A DNA stretch of 64,000 nt from Diploptera punctata (GCA_030220185.1 JASPKZ010005703.1:248001-312000), one strand, 5' to 3'. Numbered from the stretch's first letter, positions 44,464 through 55,525 are shown. Translations and numbers: made by a program. Notes: generated by a model from the letters alone, not told the origin.

Positions 44464-45366
44464 AACTAACTCACTGCCACTATCTAACACGTATGTTCAT
44501 ATTCGCGCCGACATAAGCATTCCATACATCCCTATCCTGAGCTAATGTTCTCCAATCAACCCCTGTATAATCCACATCCCTCAAATCATAAAGTAAAGTG
44601 ATCCCACAACAAGCCTCAGGAGGCCCTTGGGGTAGTAGGAGGTTAATGCTCCCACTTTTTCTAGACAATCGGCACTTTATGTCAGCCGGGTTGTCAGCCC
44701 TGCGTGACGGCTGCCTTTATCCCCAGAACAAGTGTCAGGTACTCATTTCCGTTAGAGGCTGAGTCGACCCCAGGGCCATAGTGCCGCCAGAAGGTTTGTG
44801 TCAGTTTAAAAATTCTGACCCCAACGGGACTTGAACCCTCGACCTTCCGGCTTGTAGCTCAGTGCCTTAACCACTACGCTACGGCGTGCCCCCCTCAAAT
44901 CATGGTTAATGTTATTCTCCCACCTCGTTCTTCGTACACCAACTGGGCATTTTCCCTCTTATTTCCTTACAAGAGGCTTCTATGTAACTCTTTCATTCCC
45001 CATTCGAGCCAGATGCCCTGTCCATCACAATCTACGAGACTTAACTGTTTTTATTATATCTGGTTTCCTATAAAGGCCATGTAGTTCACTGTTAAGTAGT
45101 CTTCTCCATTCACCTGCATATTCGTCTCTTTTTTTTTTGTCCAAAATTTTTCCTAAGAATTATATTCTCAAATATTCGTAATGTCCTTTCCTCCCTTAAA
45201 GTAAGAGTCCATGTTTCACATTCATATAATATAACTGGGAGAATAACGGTTTTATATATTTTCAGTTTAACGTTTTTTTAAGAAGTTTGGACGACAGGAG
45301 TCCCCAGTAATGCATAATAGCACGTATTTCCAGAATTGAGTCTATGTTTAATTGCTTTGTGCATCT
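44464..45366 (-). mobile_element. LINE-A 3' fragment interrupted by S1
   Basis: From AACTAACTCACTGCCACTAT (3' end) to the GTCTATGTTTAATTGC block. After removing the S1 at 44590-44891 and one copy of the duplication, the sequence reads on collinearly with other LINE-A copies. Frame decayed. Confidence 0.92.
44590..44891 (-). mobile_element. SINE S1 inside LINE-A, 12-bp target duplication
   Basis: CCCTCAAATCAT at 44578-44589 is repeated at 44892-44903. The S1 is 302 bp, tail at the left (AAAGTAAAG) and head GGGCACGCCGTAGCGTAGTG at the right on the minus strand. Little diverged from the other full-length copies. Confidence 0.96.
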
Positions 45367-45369
45367 TTT

Positions 45370-46930
45370 ACATAAATATAATCACAACAAATAGTACTTT
45401 TAAATCGTCTAAAACACAAATGAATATTCATTTATTTCGATTCGTTTTAAACCAAGATTTCAATATTGTTTTCACAAAAATGAACCTGCTGTATAAAATG
45501 TACTGTTTCTTATCTAAATAACTAAATAACATGTGTATAGTACTCAAAGCAATATCACAGCTAAATTTTATTTTTATAAATGAATACTTATTAAAACTGA
45601 TTGCCAGGTTTTATAAACAACCGTATATAAATCTGAACATCACAGGAAATGGGCCGCCATGTATATGGAAAACTTCTTCCTCTCTCCTCAGCTCTTCATT
45701 TAGATTTTTTAATTATATCGTGCAAATAGCTCTCTTTCATAGTGAAACAAATATTAATGGGATTTCTAAAATAAAATACAAACTTCTTTTCAAAAGTTTT
45801 CAATATTCTGTCAAAGCATATTCTTTTCGCAATATTGTAAATAAAATAAACGAAAATTGCATTTTGTATCTATGTTTGCAGAAGGATTTAACTAATTTTG
45901 CAGAAAAAAAAGACAAACTCTTACACAGTCATATGGTCACTGGAAACACTTCAAAATTCCGCATTATTTTTAGCGTTCGAGTACTTTTTTAAATGTTTTT
46001 TTTTCGGCCGGGTGGGAGATGACAAGCTTTTTATCTACCCACTTAAGAGTACCTAATTGCAAGAAATATTAATATAACACTGTATTAAACGTATTTACCT
46101 AAGAGATGTAATTATCATTTCATTATTTTACTCGTAAATATGAAAATAAAATGGGACTATTTCCTGTCATGACCACAAAGATTACAACAGTTCTTGCTTC
46201 TAACCAGCGATAAACCACCGATTATCAAACTTTTAAGCAGCGATACACCACAAATGAGCACAATGTGTACATTAGCATATCTGTGTGCCATATCTGTGGT
46301 TTCGACAAATTATATCCGAATTTATCTTTTACTTATTTAACCGCGTAAAATAATAAAAAGGACGTTCCCTGGAATTCACCTAGGTTAGAGTAATTGATTT
46401 ATGTTACATTAATTGATTTAGGCTTGGTTAGCTTTTAGGTCCCTTGCATTTTAAATGTGATTTTATACTTACATATTCATATCAGTTATTCTATGAAAAA
46501 TTCAACATCTCTGACGGCTACAACATAAAATCATATTTCCACTAGTTCATTTCATGTTAGGTTTACATATTTTGACGATGGTTACTTCTCTCAGATAAAT
46601 GGTTATCATTAACACATTGTAATACTTTAATTACATCAAAAATGGCATAAGTCGCATAAGTAAAAGCTGGTCTTGTACAACCCCACCGTTTTTTCTAATA
46701 CTTTATAATTTTCCTTTTGTTTTACTTTCATCTATTCTACAACTGTAAATATAGCCTAAATGCAAAATACACACGCCCAGAATCTGAGATGGAAGATGGA
46801 GGTAATTTATATACTTATCTTGCCGGAAATCGAATTACGCTAATGGACATTCTTCAGATATCGTCGTCTACTGTACTCGTACTTAAGCTACTTTCAGACA
46901 CACTCAAATTTATAAACATAACTATAACTA
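45370..46930. other. Unannotated, with an orphan 153-codon frame
   Basis: The plus frame 45531-45992 is among the longest in the window. It is AT-driven (rich in N, K, I, F, Y, S), has no motif that I recognise, and lacks convincing splice sites. No repeat match was seen. Chance is the default reading. Confidence 0.4.
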
Positions 46931-46931
46931 G

Positions 46932-47253
46932 AGTCCACCGCTGTTCGAGGTAGCCTTGTCACGCAGCGGGCTCGGGTTCGATTCACGGTCGGGACAGGCA
47001 TCTGGGTGAGGTTTTTTCGGGGTTTTTCCTCACCTGCAAGACAAATATCACGATGCTTAGGACCCAGCGGCCCCCGAAAATCATCCGGCCATCATTATCA
47101 TCATCTTTCACCGGTGTGGAAAGCATCGGGAAGCTACCACACCTATAATTCCCTAGTAAAGCTGCAAAGCATAGCATGAAAATGCTATGATTGCAGTGAA
47201 AGAGCTGCCCTCGGGCAGAATTACTATGGATGGATGGATGGAAATGTAACTAG
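46932..47253 (+). mobile_element. SINE S2
   Basis: Head GTCCACCGCTGTTCGAGGTA (short internal deletion), B-box GGTTCGATTC. Complete body to AGAATTACTATGGATGG and a GGAT repeat. TAACTAGA occurs on both sides (46928 and 47256 areas), a probable 8-bp target duplication. Confidence 0.93.
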
Positions 47254-47285
47254 ACATGACAATACTGGAGATTTTTTTATTTATG

Positions 47286-47512
47286 AGAGCTAACTAACTA
47301 ACTAGCTCATTGGCTAAATCAAACCCGTGGGTTCATGGCCGCGCGGACGTAACCTCTCCATACATCCCTATCCTGAGCTAATGTTTTACAATCATTCCCT
47401 GTATAATCTACTTCCCTTAAATCATGGATAATATTATTCTCCCACCTCATTGTTGGTCTACCAACTGGGCGTTTTCCTTCTGGTTTTCCTGCAAGAAGGT
47501 TCCAAGCACCAT
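47286..47512 (-). mobile_element. LINE-A 3' fragment
   Basis: AACTAACTAACTAGCTCATT tail, then the minus-strand terminus through the GKRPVGRP block to CAAGAAGGTTCCAAGCACCA. Confidence 0.88.
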
Positions 47513-47739
47513 GTTTGAGCCTTTGGCATGGATTCCCTGAAGTAGTCCCCGCCCTGAGAACAGAATGGGGGACTATTTTACCTCAGGAGAATTTTACCCC
47601 TGTGGAACCCATGTCCCTTTTTCTTGACGGTTGTATTTTTACTGTGAAAGATCACCACTCTTTCGACCAGTACGGTTTAGTAAAATAATAATTATTTTGT
47701 ATGGAATTGTACCTCCATTGTATTATTTATAGTGCAGCC
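47513..47739. other. Unannotated sequence
   Basis: Nothing recognised. Confidence 0.35.
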
Positions 47740-47943
47740 TTTATTTCATAAAGTAACGAATTATAGACAAAAGTGGATTGATCACATGAATGAAACGAGT
47801 AAGGAGAGATATCCACTGCTAGCAAGAAATTATCAGGCAAGAGGAAGAGGTGATTTCGGAAGACCTAGAAAACGTTGGGCTGATGCATTATAAAGTCGGA
47901 ACGGGCAATAGCCTAATGTTTGGAGTGGTGATGATGATGTACT
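47740..47943 (+). mobile_element. LINE-C 3' end
   Basis: NYRQKWIDHMNETSKERYPL then GRGDFGRPRKRWADAL and a stop, followed by a GGTGATGATGATGT tail. Last about 60 codons only. Confidence 0.85.
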
Positions 47944-48445
47944 ATTATGCCATATTAGAATAAAACTTAAATATTTTTATTGAGAAGTAAGCCTACTTGA
48001 TACTTCGTACTTATTTTCTAACTTTGCTCTTACATGGATGAGTTTTCACTCGAGAGTAAAGATTTTAAGTTAAATTAAACTAATAACCTTCAAAGTTATA
48101 AATAGAGAAGCTTCTTTAAGTCTTAAGTTCTAGTAGTTCCCTACCCCTACAGAATTGCATTCTGTTATCGATGCAGTTGTCAAACTCTTCAAGTAAAATA
48201 TTCGCTTTACATTTTCAAAGATAATATTACAATTTTGGAGTAGATATGTAGGCCTATTATCATAACAAAGGCAATATAGTGATAGCGAACTTTGAAAACT
48301 CGTCACAATATTGTCATGCGAGTTAAAATATTGCTATTAATCAGTTTACATGCCCTGTCTTCAGAAAACACACATCTGTAACTCCTGTTGTTCTAATTAG
48401 TATCGATTATATCCTGACAATCTTGTAATTAAATCATCACTAAAT

Positions 48446-48553
48446 CATTAACTCACTGGTACTATCGAACCCGTAGGTCCATGGCCGCGAGAACATAAAC
48501 TCTTCATACATCCCTATCCAAAGTTGATGTTTTCCAATCACCCCTGTATAATT
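48446..48553 (-). mobile_element. LINE-A 3' end
   Basis: TTAACTCACTGGTACTATCG through CCAATCACCCCTGTATAATT. Just over 100 bp. Confidence 0.85.
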
Positions 48554-48918
48554 CAACTATCAATATATATCTTATATCACGATATGTTTTATGCCTGCTC
48601 TACATATGAAGAGTTCACAAATCAATTATTATATCGTATTATAACAATCAGTGACGCTTTAGTTCGTAGATACTTGGCGACAAAACCTATACTTTATATT
48701 GTAACAAAACACGCTATCAAAACATAAAATACAGGTTCAACAAAACGTAAAACACACCAGTCCTTGAATTTCGAATAATGCATAAATAAACTTGCCTCGA
48801 CTTTTCTGGAAGTATATTAATAGTTTCATTTTGGACTTGTTTTTAATTTTTCCTAACGAATCGCAAAAATCGCCTTCTCCGCTCATTTTTACACGCTTTA
48901 TATTAGCTTGACCTGTAT
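48554..48918. other. Unannotated AT-rich sequence
   Basis: No recurrent sequence found. A TATC run at 48919-48941 closes it. Confidence 0.4.
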
Positions 48919-48941
48919 CTATCTATCTATCTATCTATCTA

Positions 48942-49430
48942 TGTAACGGAATCTTTCAACGCGATTTTCACCCACTTAAAATCATTGGATCGACTTGAAA
49001 CTTTGTATACTTGTAGAGGACTCGTGACAATACAATAATTTCATATTTATTTTCTAAAATCCTGGCCATAATCATCAGAAAATCAGAAAAAGTGTTTTTG
49101 TATCAATGTAACGGAATCTTTCAACGCGATTTTCACCCACTTAGAAACATTGGATCAACTTGAAACTTTGTATACTTGTAGAGGACTCGTGGAAATACAA
49201 TAATTTCATATTTATTTTCTAAAATCCTGGCCATAATCATCAAAAAATAAAAAAAAGTGTTTTTGTATCAATGTAACGGAATCTTTCAACGCGATTTTCA
49301 CCCACTTAGAAACATTGGATCGACTTGAAACTTTGTATACGTGTAGAGGACCCGTGACAATACAATAATTTCATATTTTGTTTCTAAAATCCTGGCCAGA
49401 ATCGTCCGAAAATCAAAAAAATGAAAACTG
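48942..49430 (+). repeat. 165-bp tandem repeat, about 3 units
   Basis: Units start with TGTAACGGAATCTTTCAACG at 48942, 49107 and 49272, spaced exactly 165 bp. They differ at a few positions only (for example ACTTGTAG against ACGTGTAG). The third unit is slightly short. A TATC microsatellite precedes it. Confidence 0.95.
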
Positions 49431-49465
49431 GTATAATAGGTTGCGGACTTGTCGAGTTTTTAGTC

Positions 49466-49566
49466 AATCGTTGTAAGAGCTCACTTGGTAGAGCAGTGAA
49501 CTCTTAGTGGTGTATAATTTCAGTAATCCATACGTCGCTGGTTCAAATCCGGCTGGGAGGGTTTTT
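49466..49566 (+). tRNA. tRNA-like sequence (probable SINE head or pseudogene)
   Basis: GAGCTCACTTGGTAGAGC gives a D-arm and A-box. GCTGGTTCAAATCCGGC gives a T-arm with a good B-box. A run of T follows, which could end pol III transcription. The region between the arms is too long for a plain anticodon arm, and the acceptor halves do not pair well. A functional tRNA is unlikely unless an intron is present. Confidence 0.4.
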
Positions 49567-49669
49567 TTTATAGAAGAGTAATACTTTTAGCTCATACTAC
49601 AATAGTATCGAATTTAAAGATATTTACATTTTTATCTGATTTTGTAAAATATTAAAACTAAAAAATAAA

Positions 49670-50141
49670 AAATAAATAATAGTTTTAAAAAACTAAAAGA
49701 ACACGCTTTATTAGAAAACTAAAAAATGAAAAATAATTTTAATTTCCAATACGCTTGGGATAAAATAAAGTGGTCAACAAAAAAATCATCTCCAACACAT
49801 ATATAATAAAATTAGAGTTATCAACAAAAATAAAATAATTTTACCATCAAAAGCGTGGGGTGCTTTTTATGATTTTTACATTTTCTTCTTAGAGAGCTTA
49901 CTTTTACCAATATCTGTTTATTATCAAATATATTAATTGATATAGAGCACCCCACGCTTTTGATGGTAAAATTATTTTATTTTTGCTGATAAATCTAATT
50001 TTATTCTATATGTGTTGGAGATGATTTGTTTGTTGGCCACTTTATTTTATCCCAAGCGAATTGGAAATTAAAATTATTTTTCATTTTTTAGTTTTCTAAT
50101 AAAGCGTGTTCTTTTAGTTTTTTAAAACTATTATTTATTAT
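49670..50141. mobile_element. 472-bp near-perfect palindrome (foldback element)
   Basis: Arms of about 195 bp: AATAATAGTTTTAAAAAACT at the left and the complement ending AACTATTATTTATT at the right. Matching blocks continue inward (AGAACACGCTTTATTAG, TCATCTCCAACACATAT, TTTTACCATCAAAAGCGTGG). The loop of about 80 bp is unpaired. No coding capacity. Few mismatches suggest a young insertion or repair between the arms. Confidence 0.88.
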
Positions 50142-50805
50142 TTTAAATTCACATATGAAACTAGCACCCAAAATTGCAGAATATAACAAAAATGTTTGTT
50201 GACTTATCGTGTCTTTTTTTCTCCAAAACCTACATTACTCTTTGTCTAAACATATCGTTTGCGCAATAAATAATTTTCACTAAATGTACTAAATATATAA
50301 CATAAAATAAAATACTCTGAACGAAGATAAAATATTGTAGACAACACGTTACAAATTAGGTTTAGTAACTCCCTGCTCTTAGAACACTCCCTTCGGTCCT
50401 GTTCTAACTTGAGTATCTCGTTACTAAACCTCTACTTTTGTAACTAGTCTAAATGACTATTGAAATTCAACAATAGCTTCATAAAAAGTAATTTCAATAT
50501 TTTATTTAATAATTTGTCTTCTTACATCCATTGAATGTCCTAGTACTTTATTATAAGGTAGAATATAAGACTAGGCCTAAATATATTTGATGGTTTGCAG
50601 TTAAATTTTAGTATGTTTGAAGGCAAGCATTAAATAGCCTAGTAATACATGGTCAGAAAATGCATATAATAAAATATAAGTGCATACACATAGTTGATAG
50701 CTATGCTAAGTATTTAATGCAGTCTTTGTACGAATTAGATGTTTACTTCTGAAGTCTTCAGGAGGCTCTGGCAAACTGTTTTTTTGCTTTGTTTTTCACT
50801 GTCAG
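50142..50805. other. Unannotated; possible intron
   Basis: Contains a short inverted pair GGTTTAGTAAC / GTTACTAAACC around 50359-50428. If the exon at 50806 is real, this is intron sequence. Confidence 0.4.
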
Positions 50806-51022
50806 ATGATGCTCTCCTGAACATCCCTGCCATAGCAGTTGATGAATGGATAAGTTTTACTGATTTAAATGACGGTTATCTCGCCCAAAAACATTTTTTA
50901 AAGAACCGCGACATCCGTTGTGATATTGCACGAGGATATATTGTTTTCATAAAAAATGTAACTGCTGTAAAAGGACTAATTCTTATCGTTAACACAGAAA
51001 GTAAATCATTGTTTTTTCAACT
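50806..51022 (+). CDS. Candidate internal exon of an unidentified host gene
   Basis: A pyrimidine-rich tract TTTTTTTGCTTTGTTTTTCA leads to CTGTCAG at 50805. The next 217 bp are open in one frame and end at CT before GTAAGT (donor at 51023). Both sites fit insect consensus. The frame reads ALLNIPAIAVDEWISFTDLN, then DGYLAQKHFLKNRDIRCDIA, then RGYIVFIKNVTAVKGLILIV. The composition is balanced and protein-like, unlike the AT-driven chance frames around it. It begins with two bases of a split codon and ends with two. I do not recognise the protein. The start codon at 50739 lies within the putative intron and is probably irrelevant. Confidence 0.55.
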
Positions 51023-51180
51023 GTAAGTTAATAAAATACACCAACTTTCTAAAATATTAACCAATTATTAGCAGCAAATTTTTCCAGGTTTTGAAAGAAG
51101 TCCATGCCATACAGGTTTAGAAGACATCCCGTCAAATAATACTCTTTCAGCACTGGAGCGCTGTTGCCTGTCTGCTAGAG

Positions 51181-51213
<33 letters not shown>

Positions 51214-51283
51214 GGAGGGAGGAAAAATAAATATAATTCCAAGCATATACGAAGTCTGGTGGTAGTACATAGTTTTCTTAGAA

Positions 51284-51285
<2 letters not shown>
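51023..51285. other. Unannotated; (GA)n at about 51186-51216
   Basis: A short GA microsatellite; otherwise nothing recognised. Confidence 0.5.
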
Positions 51286-51330
<45 letters not shown>

Positions 51331-51331
51331 T
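51286..51331. repeat. (AAT)n microsatellite
   Basis: Immediately precedes the LINE-K UTR. Confidence 0.95.
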
Positions 51332-51534
51332 ATTTATTCTGACAGAGTTAAGGCCATAAGGTCTTCTCTTCCACTCAACCAGCATAATTACAAGTAAATA
51401 TTTGACAATATAGATTATTTATATATTCACTATACTAATTATAAAGAATTAAAAACATATTAAAAGTTGTAATGGAAATTTCATGTACAAACACCATTTT
51501 ATACGATGATAATAACAATAATAATACTTATGGC

Positions 51535-51565
<31 letters not shown>

Positions 51566-51570
51566 TAAAC
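51332..51570 (-). mobile_element. LINE-K 3' UTR
   Basis: TTATTCTGACAGAGTTAAGG and TCTTCTCTTCCACTCAACCA, then the AAAACATATTAAAAGTTGTA and GTACAAACACCATTTTATA blocks. Contiguous here, unlike at 15165-15700. AAT repeats follow. Confidence 0.6.
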
Positions 51571-52512
51571 ATGATAAATTATACGAGAAACACTAACTAA
51601 TATATGTGCCTTACATTGGGTAAATCATACGAGAAACTCCACTAATATACGTACCTTACACTGGGTAATGATGAAATCGAGGTTAGAGCAAATATAAATT
51701 TAGATTATTTTAAAACATGCCAATTCTTGCGGCAAATACAGGGTGGGGCATAAACACCTATCGGTTTTTAAAAAATCCGGAACACTGCGTGCTTGGTCAG
51801 AGAAATAGTTTACTCATGTTAAAAATCTCGAAGTCTACTAAGATACAAGAGGTGTGAGTAAATGAGTAAAATCAATCATATTCATACAGTTGAATATAAG
51901 CCAAAACCATATGTGATAGAACAATACAGCATCGAATATGTAACCCTCAACTTTATGGCACAGTGCCAAAAAAAGTCTGTTAAGGTCGAAGTCAAATCTC
52001 GCGAATCACCAATTGTTAGTATGGAGCAGCCTTAAGGGTGGAAAGAAAAGTATGCCGATAAGGCAGGTCGCTAGAAATCTCGCCCCGCGGCAGGTAAGAG
52101 AGGCACCGGGGGGTAATTTATCAGCCAGAAGCACAGAATAATAATAATAAAAAAAAGAAGAAGCCAAGTTTGCCAAATTTCCTGTATTATAAAGCGCGTG
52201 ATATCGGGAATTCTAGAAAACCCGGAGTCCTATCAATGATTTATTATTTTTATCTGTCAAGAGAAAAGCCTGCCTGCTTCAAGATTATACTTGCTACAGT
52301 AATGATCCGCCATTAAGGGTGGGAGGGGTGGAGAGAGTTCATCTCACACCCTTTAACGCACAAAAATTCTACGACTTCCAAACAAATTTGGTTACCAGCA
52401 TTTCATCTCACAGAATAACAATTTAAATTAAACTAGGGACTAATAAAAGTAAGTGCTCGTTTTCTGATGGATGATAGATTTAAATGTATAACAAAACACA
52501 GCAAAAATTACA
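51571..52512. other. Unannotated sequence
   Basis: 51600 and 51650 share ACACT-GGGTAA and ACGAGAAAC words (a short local duplication). ACAGGGTGGGGCATAAACAC at 51739 resembles transposon ends starting ACAGGGTG, but no partner end was found. Confidence 0.4.
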
Positions 52513-52600
52513 GAGTGATTCTGAATTTCGATTACACACTTATGAGAGTTGTAAATGAGACTAAGTGAGTGAAAGTTTTAAGTCCGAAGTGTACTGTTTC
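52513..52600 (+). repeat. Repeat L, copy 2
   Basis: ACAGAGTGATTCTGAATTTC, TGAGAGTTGTAAATGAGACT and AAGTGAGTGAAAGTTTT. See 35564. Confidence 0.5.
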
Positions 52601-52799
52601 GGTGCTAGAATGACGACAATCAAGATTTCAAAATATTCTACTTCGAAGAAGATAATCCTTTAAAATTGGCGACGTATGGAGTCACTTTATATTACTGATG
52701 CAAACAGTTATAATATAAGTGATATTTGAACACAGACTGGGATTTTACTTTTATTTCTTTGCCACAAAAAAATTACATGCTATAGATTACACTGAATAT

Positions 52800-53242
52800 A
52801 TTTACTTACTTACTCACTGGCACTATCGAACCCGTAGGTTCATGGCCGCGCGGACATTAGCTCTCCATACATCCCTATCCTGAGCTAATGCTTTCCAATC
52901 GTTCCCTGTATAATCTACTTCCCTCAAATCATAGTTAATATTATATTCCCACCTCATTCTTGGTCTACCTACTGGGCGTTTTCCCTCTGGCTTTCCTACA
53001 AGAAGCTTCCATGCAAGTCTTTCATTCCCCATATGTGCAACATGTCCTGCCCATCGGAGTCTACGAGACTTTACTGTTCTTAATATACCTGGCTTCCTAT
53101 AAAGACCATGTAGTCATTGTGATGTAGTCTTCTCCATTCACCTGTCTGTTCATCTCTCTTTGGTCCAAAAATGTTCCTAAGTACTTTATTCTCAAATACT
53201 TGTAATCTCCTTTCCTCCCTTAAAGTAAGAGTCCATGTTTCT
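52800..53242 (-). mobile_element. LINE-A 3' fragment
   Basis: Tail TTACTTACTTACTCACTGGC at the left. The minus frame 52823-53032 (69 codons) is intact through MGNERLAWKLLVGKPEGKRP, RPRMRWEYNINYDLREVDYT, GNDWKALAQDRDVW and the MNLRVR stop. It gives the cleanest LINE-A C-terminus in the window. Confidence 0.95.
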
Positions 53243-53289
53243 GAATACATTTAGCACATTTTAAAATAAATGTTACTAGTGTTAATTCG

Positions 53290-54640
53290 TATCATACCAT
53301 ATATGGGGGGGGGTTGTCGGTATCGACGTCCTGTGACGTTATGACCCGTTTCTGTACGTATTGAGCTTTGGTGTTACTATAGTGTATGTTTTTTCAGTGA
53401 TCATCTCATATGGTTTCAGTGTGTTTGTGGTGGTCTGTAGGATCGGCCCTTTTCTGTGTGTCTAAGGTATTTTTGTCTGTAGGTGTTTTCTTGTGTGTTT
53501 ATGATGATTGAGTGTTTGTCATTGATGTTAGTAGGGTTATGATTGTATTTAGCAGTGTTGGTTCTTTTAGTAAATCTGTTTCTGTTGGAGCTTTTACAGT
53601 ATTCTATACATAATTTTAATATAATTGCAAAAAGGTACAATATGGAAATCAATAAAAAAAAACTAAAGTGATGGCCTTTTGTGGGAAATACCCTATACCT
53701 AGCAAAATTGTTTTGGGTGATGACATTTTAGAACGAGTAAATGAATTTAATTATTTGGGTTATAATTTAACATTTCAAGATGAAGCTGATATACCAAAGA
53801 AAATCACAAATTTCACAAAAACAACGGGGATAATTAACAATTATAATGAAACCATCTTTAGTACAGAAGAACACAAGATTACGGCTTTATAAGGTTCTCG
53901 GAAGACCAGTATTACGATATGGTAGTGAAGTATGGACAATACGAAGAAGAGATGAAAGCCGAATAACAGCAAACGAGATGCGATTTATGCGCCGTACAGC
54001 AGGCTATACAAAGTAGGACCATAAAAGAAATGAGGAAATTATGGAAGAATTGGATTAGAACCCATTCTGCACCATATACAAAACTACTAGAACAACTGCA
54101 AATCCCATCTTCAACGAATGCCGCCTCATAGAATTCCAAAAGCCATGATTCGATACTGCCCCAAGGCAAAATATCGCTGGGACGTCCAAAAAAGCGCTGG
54201 ATGGAAAATTCCTCTTTGAGACTGTAAGAGGCCACACGGCCTAATACTTGCATGGATGATGATGAATGATGATGGTTCTTTTAGTTTTTTTTTTTTTGGA
54301 TTAATAGAATTGGCGTCTGTGTTGTTTTAAGTATTGTGTGTTATTGTAGGAAAATTTTGATTGTCTAAAGTGGGTGCTGGGATGGCTTGTGTGTTTTGTT
54401 ATTCTTAGTGATTGTGTGGTTGTAATTTGTGTGATTCGAGATTTAGTTTGAGATTGTACTCTTGTGTTTGTGTATTCGAGGTAGACTGGGCACTGTCGGT
54501 AGCTTGCCGCGTGTTTTTGTTTGCAGTTGGCACAGGTCATGTTCGTATTTTTAAAGTGTTTTCCGGAGCATCGGACACATCTTGAAGTTCTGTGACTGAA
54601 TTTAGCTAAATGTCCGAAGTTCTGACAATTATTCTTTGTG
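53290..54640 (-). mobile_element. Jockey-type ORF1 (zinc-knuckle) pseudogene, split
   Basis: Two minus-strand pieces flank a LINE-C insertion. Upstream piece (54640 down to 54301): a first knuckle NNCQNFGHLAKF, then SRCVRCSGKH, then MTCANCKQKHAASYRQCPVY. This is three CCHC-like motifs in the order usual for Jockey/I-clade ORF1 nucleocapsid proteins. The first has lost its last cysteine. Downstream piece (to 53416): RTNTAKYNHNPTNINDKHSI, a low-complexity tail, ending at a stop. Between them a TAA and an A-run frameshift show that it was decaying. The product would coat the element's RNA. Confidence 0.75.
53572..54272 (+). mobile_element. LINE-C insertion with 13-bp target duplication
   Basis: TGGTTCTTTTAGT at 53559-53571 is repeated at 54273-54285. 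The 701-bp insert starts in RT sequence (LLELLQYSIHNFNIIAKRYN). It continues with VMAFCGKYPIPSKIVLGDDI, RVNEFNYLGYNLTFQDEADI, a REDESRITANEMRFMRRTAG-like block in shifted frame, and ends in GATGATGATGAATGATGA. The frame 53668-53892 is open for 74 codons. The RT catalytic box is not included. Confidence 0.93.
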
Positions 54641-54778
54641 CGAAGAAGGGTTTATTTGTGATATTTATGAAATTGGCCATTTTAAAAGTTTTTCAAACTA
54701 AGAATCAATTCTTAATTTCTGCTATTGAATATTACAAATGTTGAAAAAAACTCCTAAATATATTATACTATGTAGATG

Positions 54779-54920
54779 CGTCCACCGCTGTGGTCTCGAG
54801 GTAGCGTGCTGCCTTGTCACGCAGCGGGCCCGGGTTCGATCCCCGGTCGGGACAGTTTTTCTGGGTGAGGTTTTTCCTCACCTGCAAGACAAATGTCAGG
54901 AAAACTTTAAGGCCCAAAAT
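54779..54920 (+). mobile_element. SINE S2, 5' half
   Basis: Head GTCCACCGCTGTGGTCTCGA and B-box GGTTCGATCCCCGGTCGGGA are the best preserved in the window. It stops at AACTTTAAGGCCCAAAA, so the 3' half is missing. Confidence 0.92.
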
Positions 54921-55437
54921 ACGTATATTTTATCAATGAGGATGCTATCTGTAAATACCATTCACTTCATTAATTTTATTTAATATCCTTGTAATTTTAC
55001 TAAACCCCAAAACCGTCGCTTTCCGTAGTTGAATGACGTGTGAATGTTATAATCAAGTTATAATCAACAATATTATTTTTAAAACATTAAATAAATATCA
55101 ACGATTTTTAATTATGATCAGTCATAAATATTTTCAGATTAAACTGTGTCTGTCTGTATAAATTAATAGAGTAAATAAACTTAAAAATAGACTAAAAGCT
55201 ATGATGGACTCTGGGGTCCACTTTATCCGAATATGGAAGTTAAAGTGGACCTTTCTTGTAATGTAAAAAAAAAGTTTATAAATTATGAAGATGTTTCCAT
55301 ATTTGAATAAAATAATAATGCTATTTCATAGTTACAACACTAATGATAATCACTGTAATCAAACAAAATTCAAATCCCTTAATTAAAAGAAGAAAAACAA
55401 CAAATTCAAATCAGGGGTCAAAATTACCCGAAGTTCC
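54921..55437. other. Unannotated AT-rich sequence
   Basis: A GGTCCACTTTA / AAAGTGGACC pair near 55213-55242 forms a short hairpin. Nothing else recognised. Confidence 0.4.
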
Positions 55438-55438
55438 C

Positions 55439-55524
<86 letters not shown>
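55438..55524. repeat. C-run, (CT)n and (TA)n compound repeat
   Basis: About 12 C, then about 18 CT, then about 20 TA units. Confidence 0.97.

Positions 55525-55525
<1 letters not shown>

Noticed and set aside
45531..45992. 153-codon frame that could be a host gene
   Set aside because: AT-driven composition, no motif, no convincing splice sites or upstream signals. Left as an orphan frame only.
48942..49430. CRISPR-like array
   Set aside because: Units are 165-bp direct tandems without short repeats and unique spacers, in a eukaryotic context.
49466..49566. Functional tRNA gene
   Set aside because: Acceptor halves do not pair and the central arm is too long. Kept only as tRNA-like.
50359..50428. 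Short inverted pair as a terminator or regulatory hairpin
   Set aside because: An 11-bp stem with a long loop in AT-rich DNA is expected by chance, and there is no gene context.
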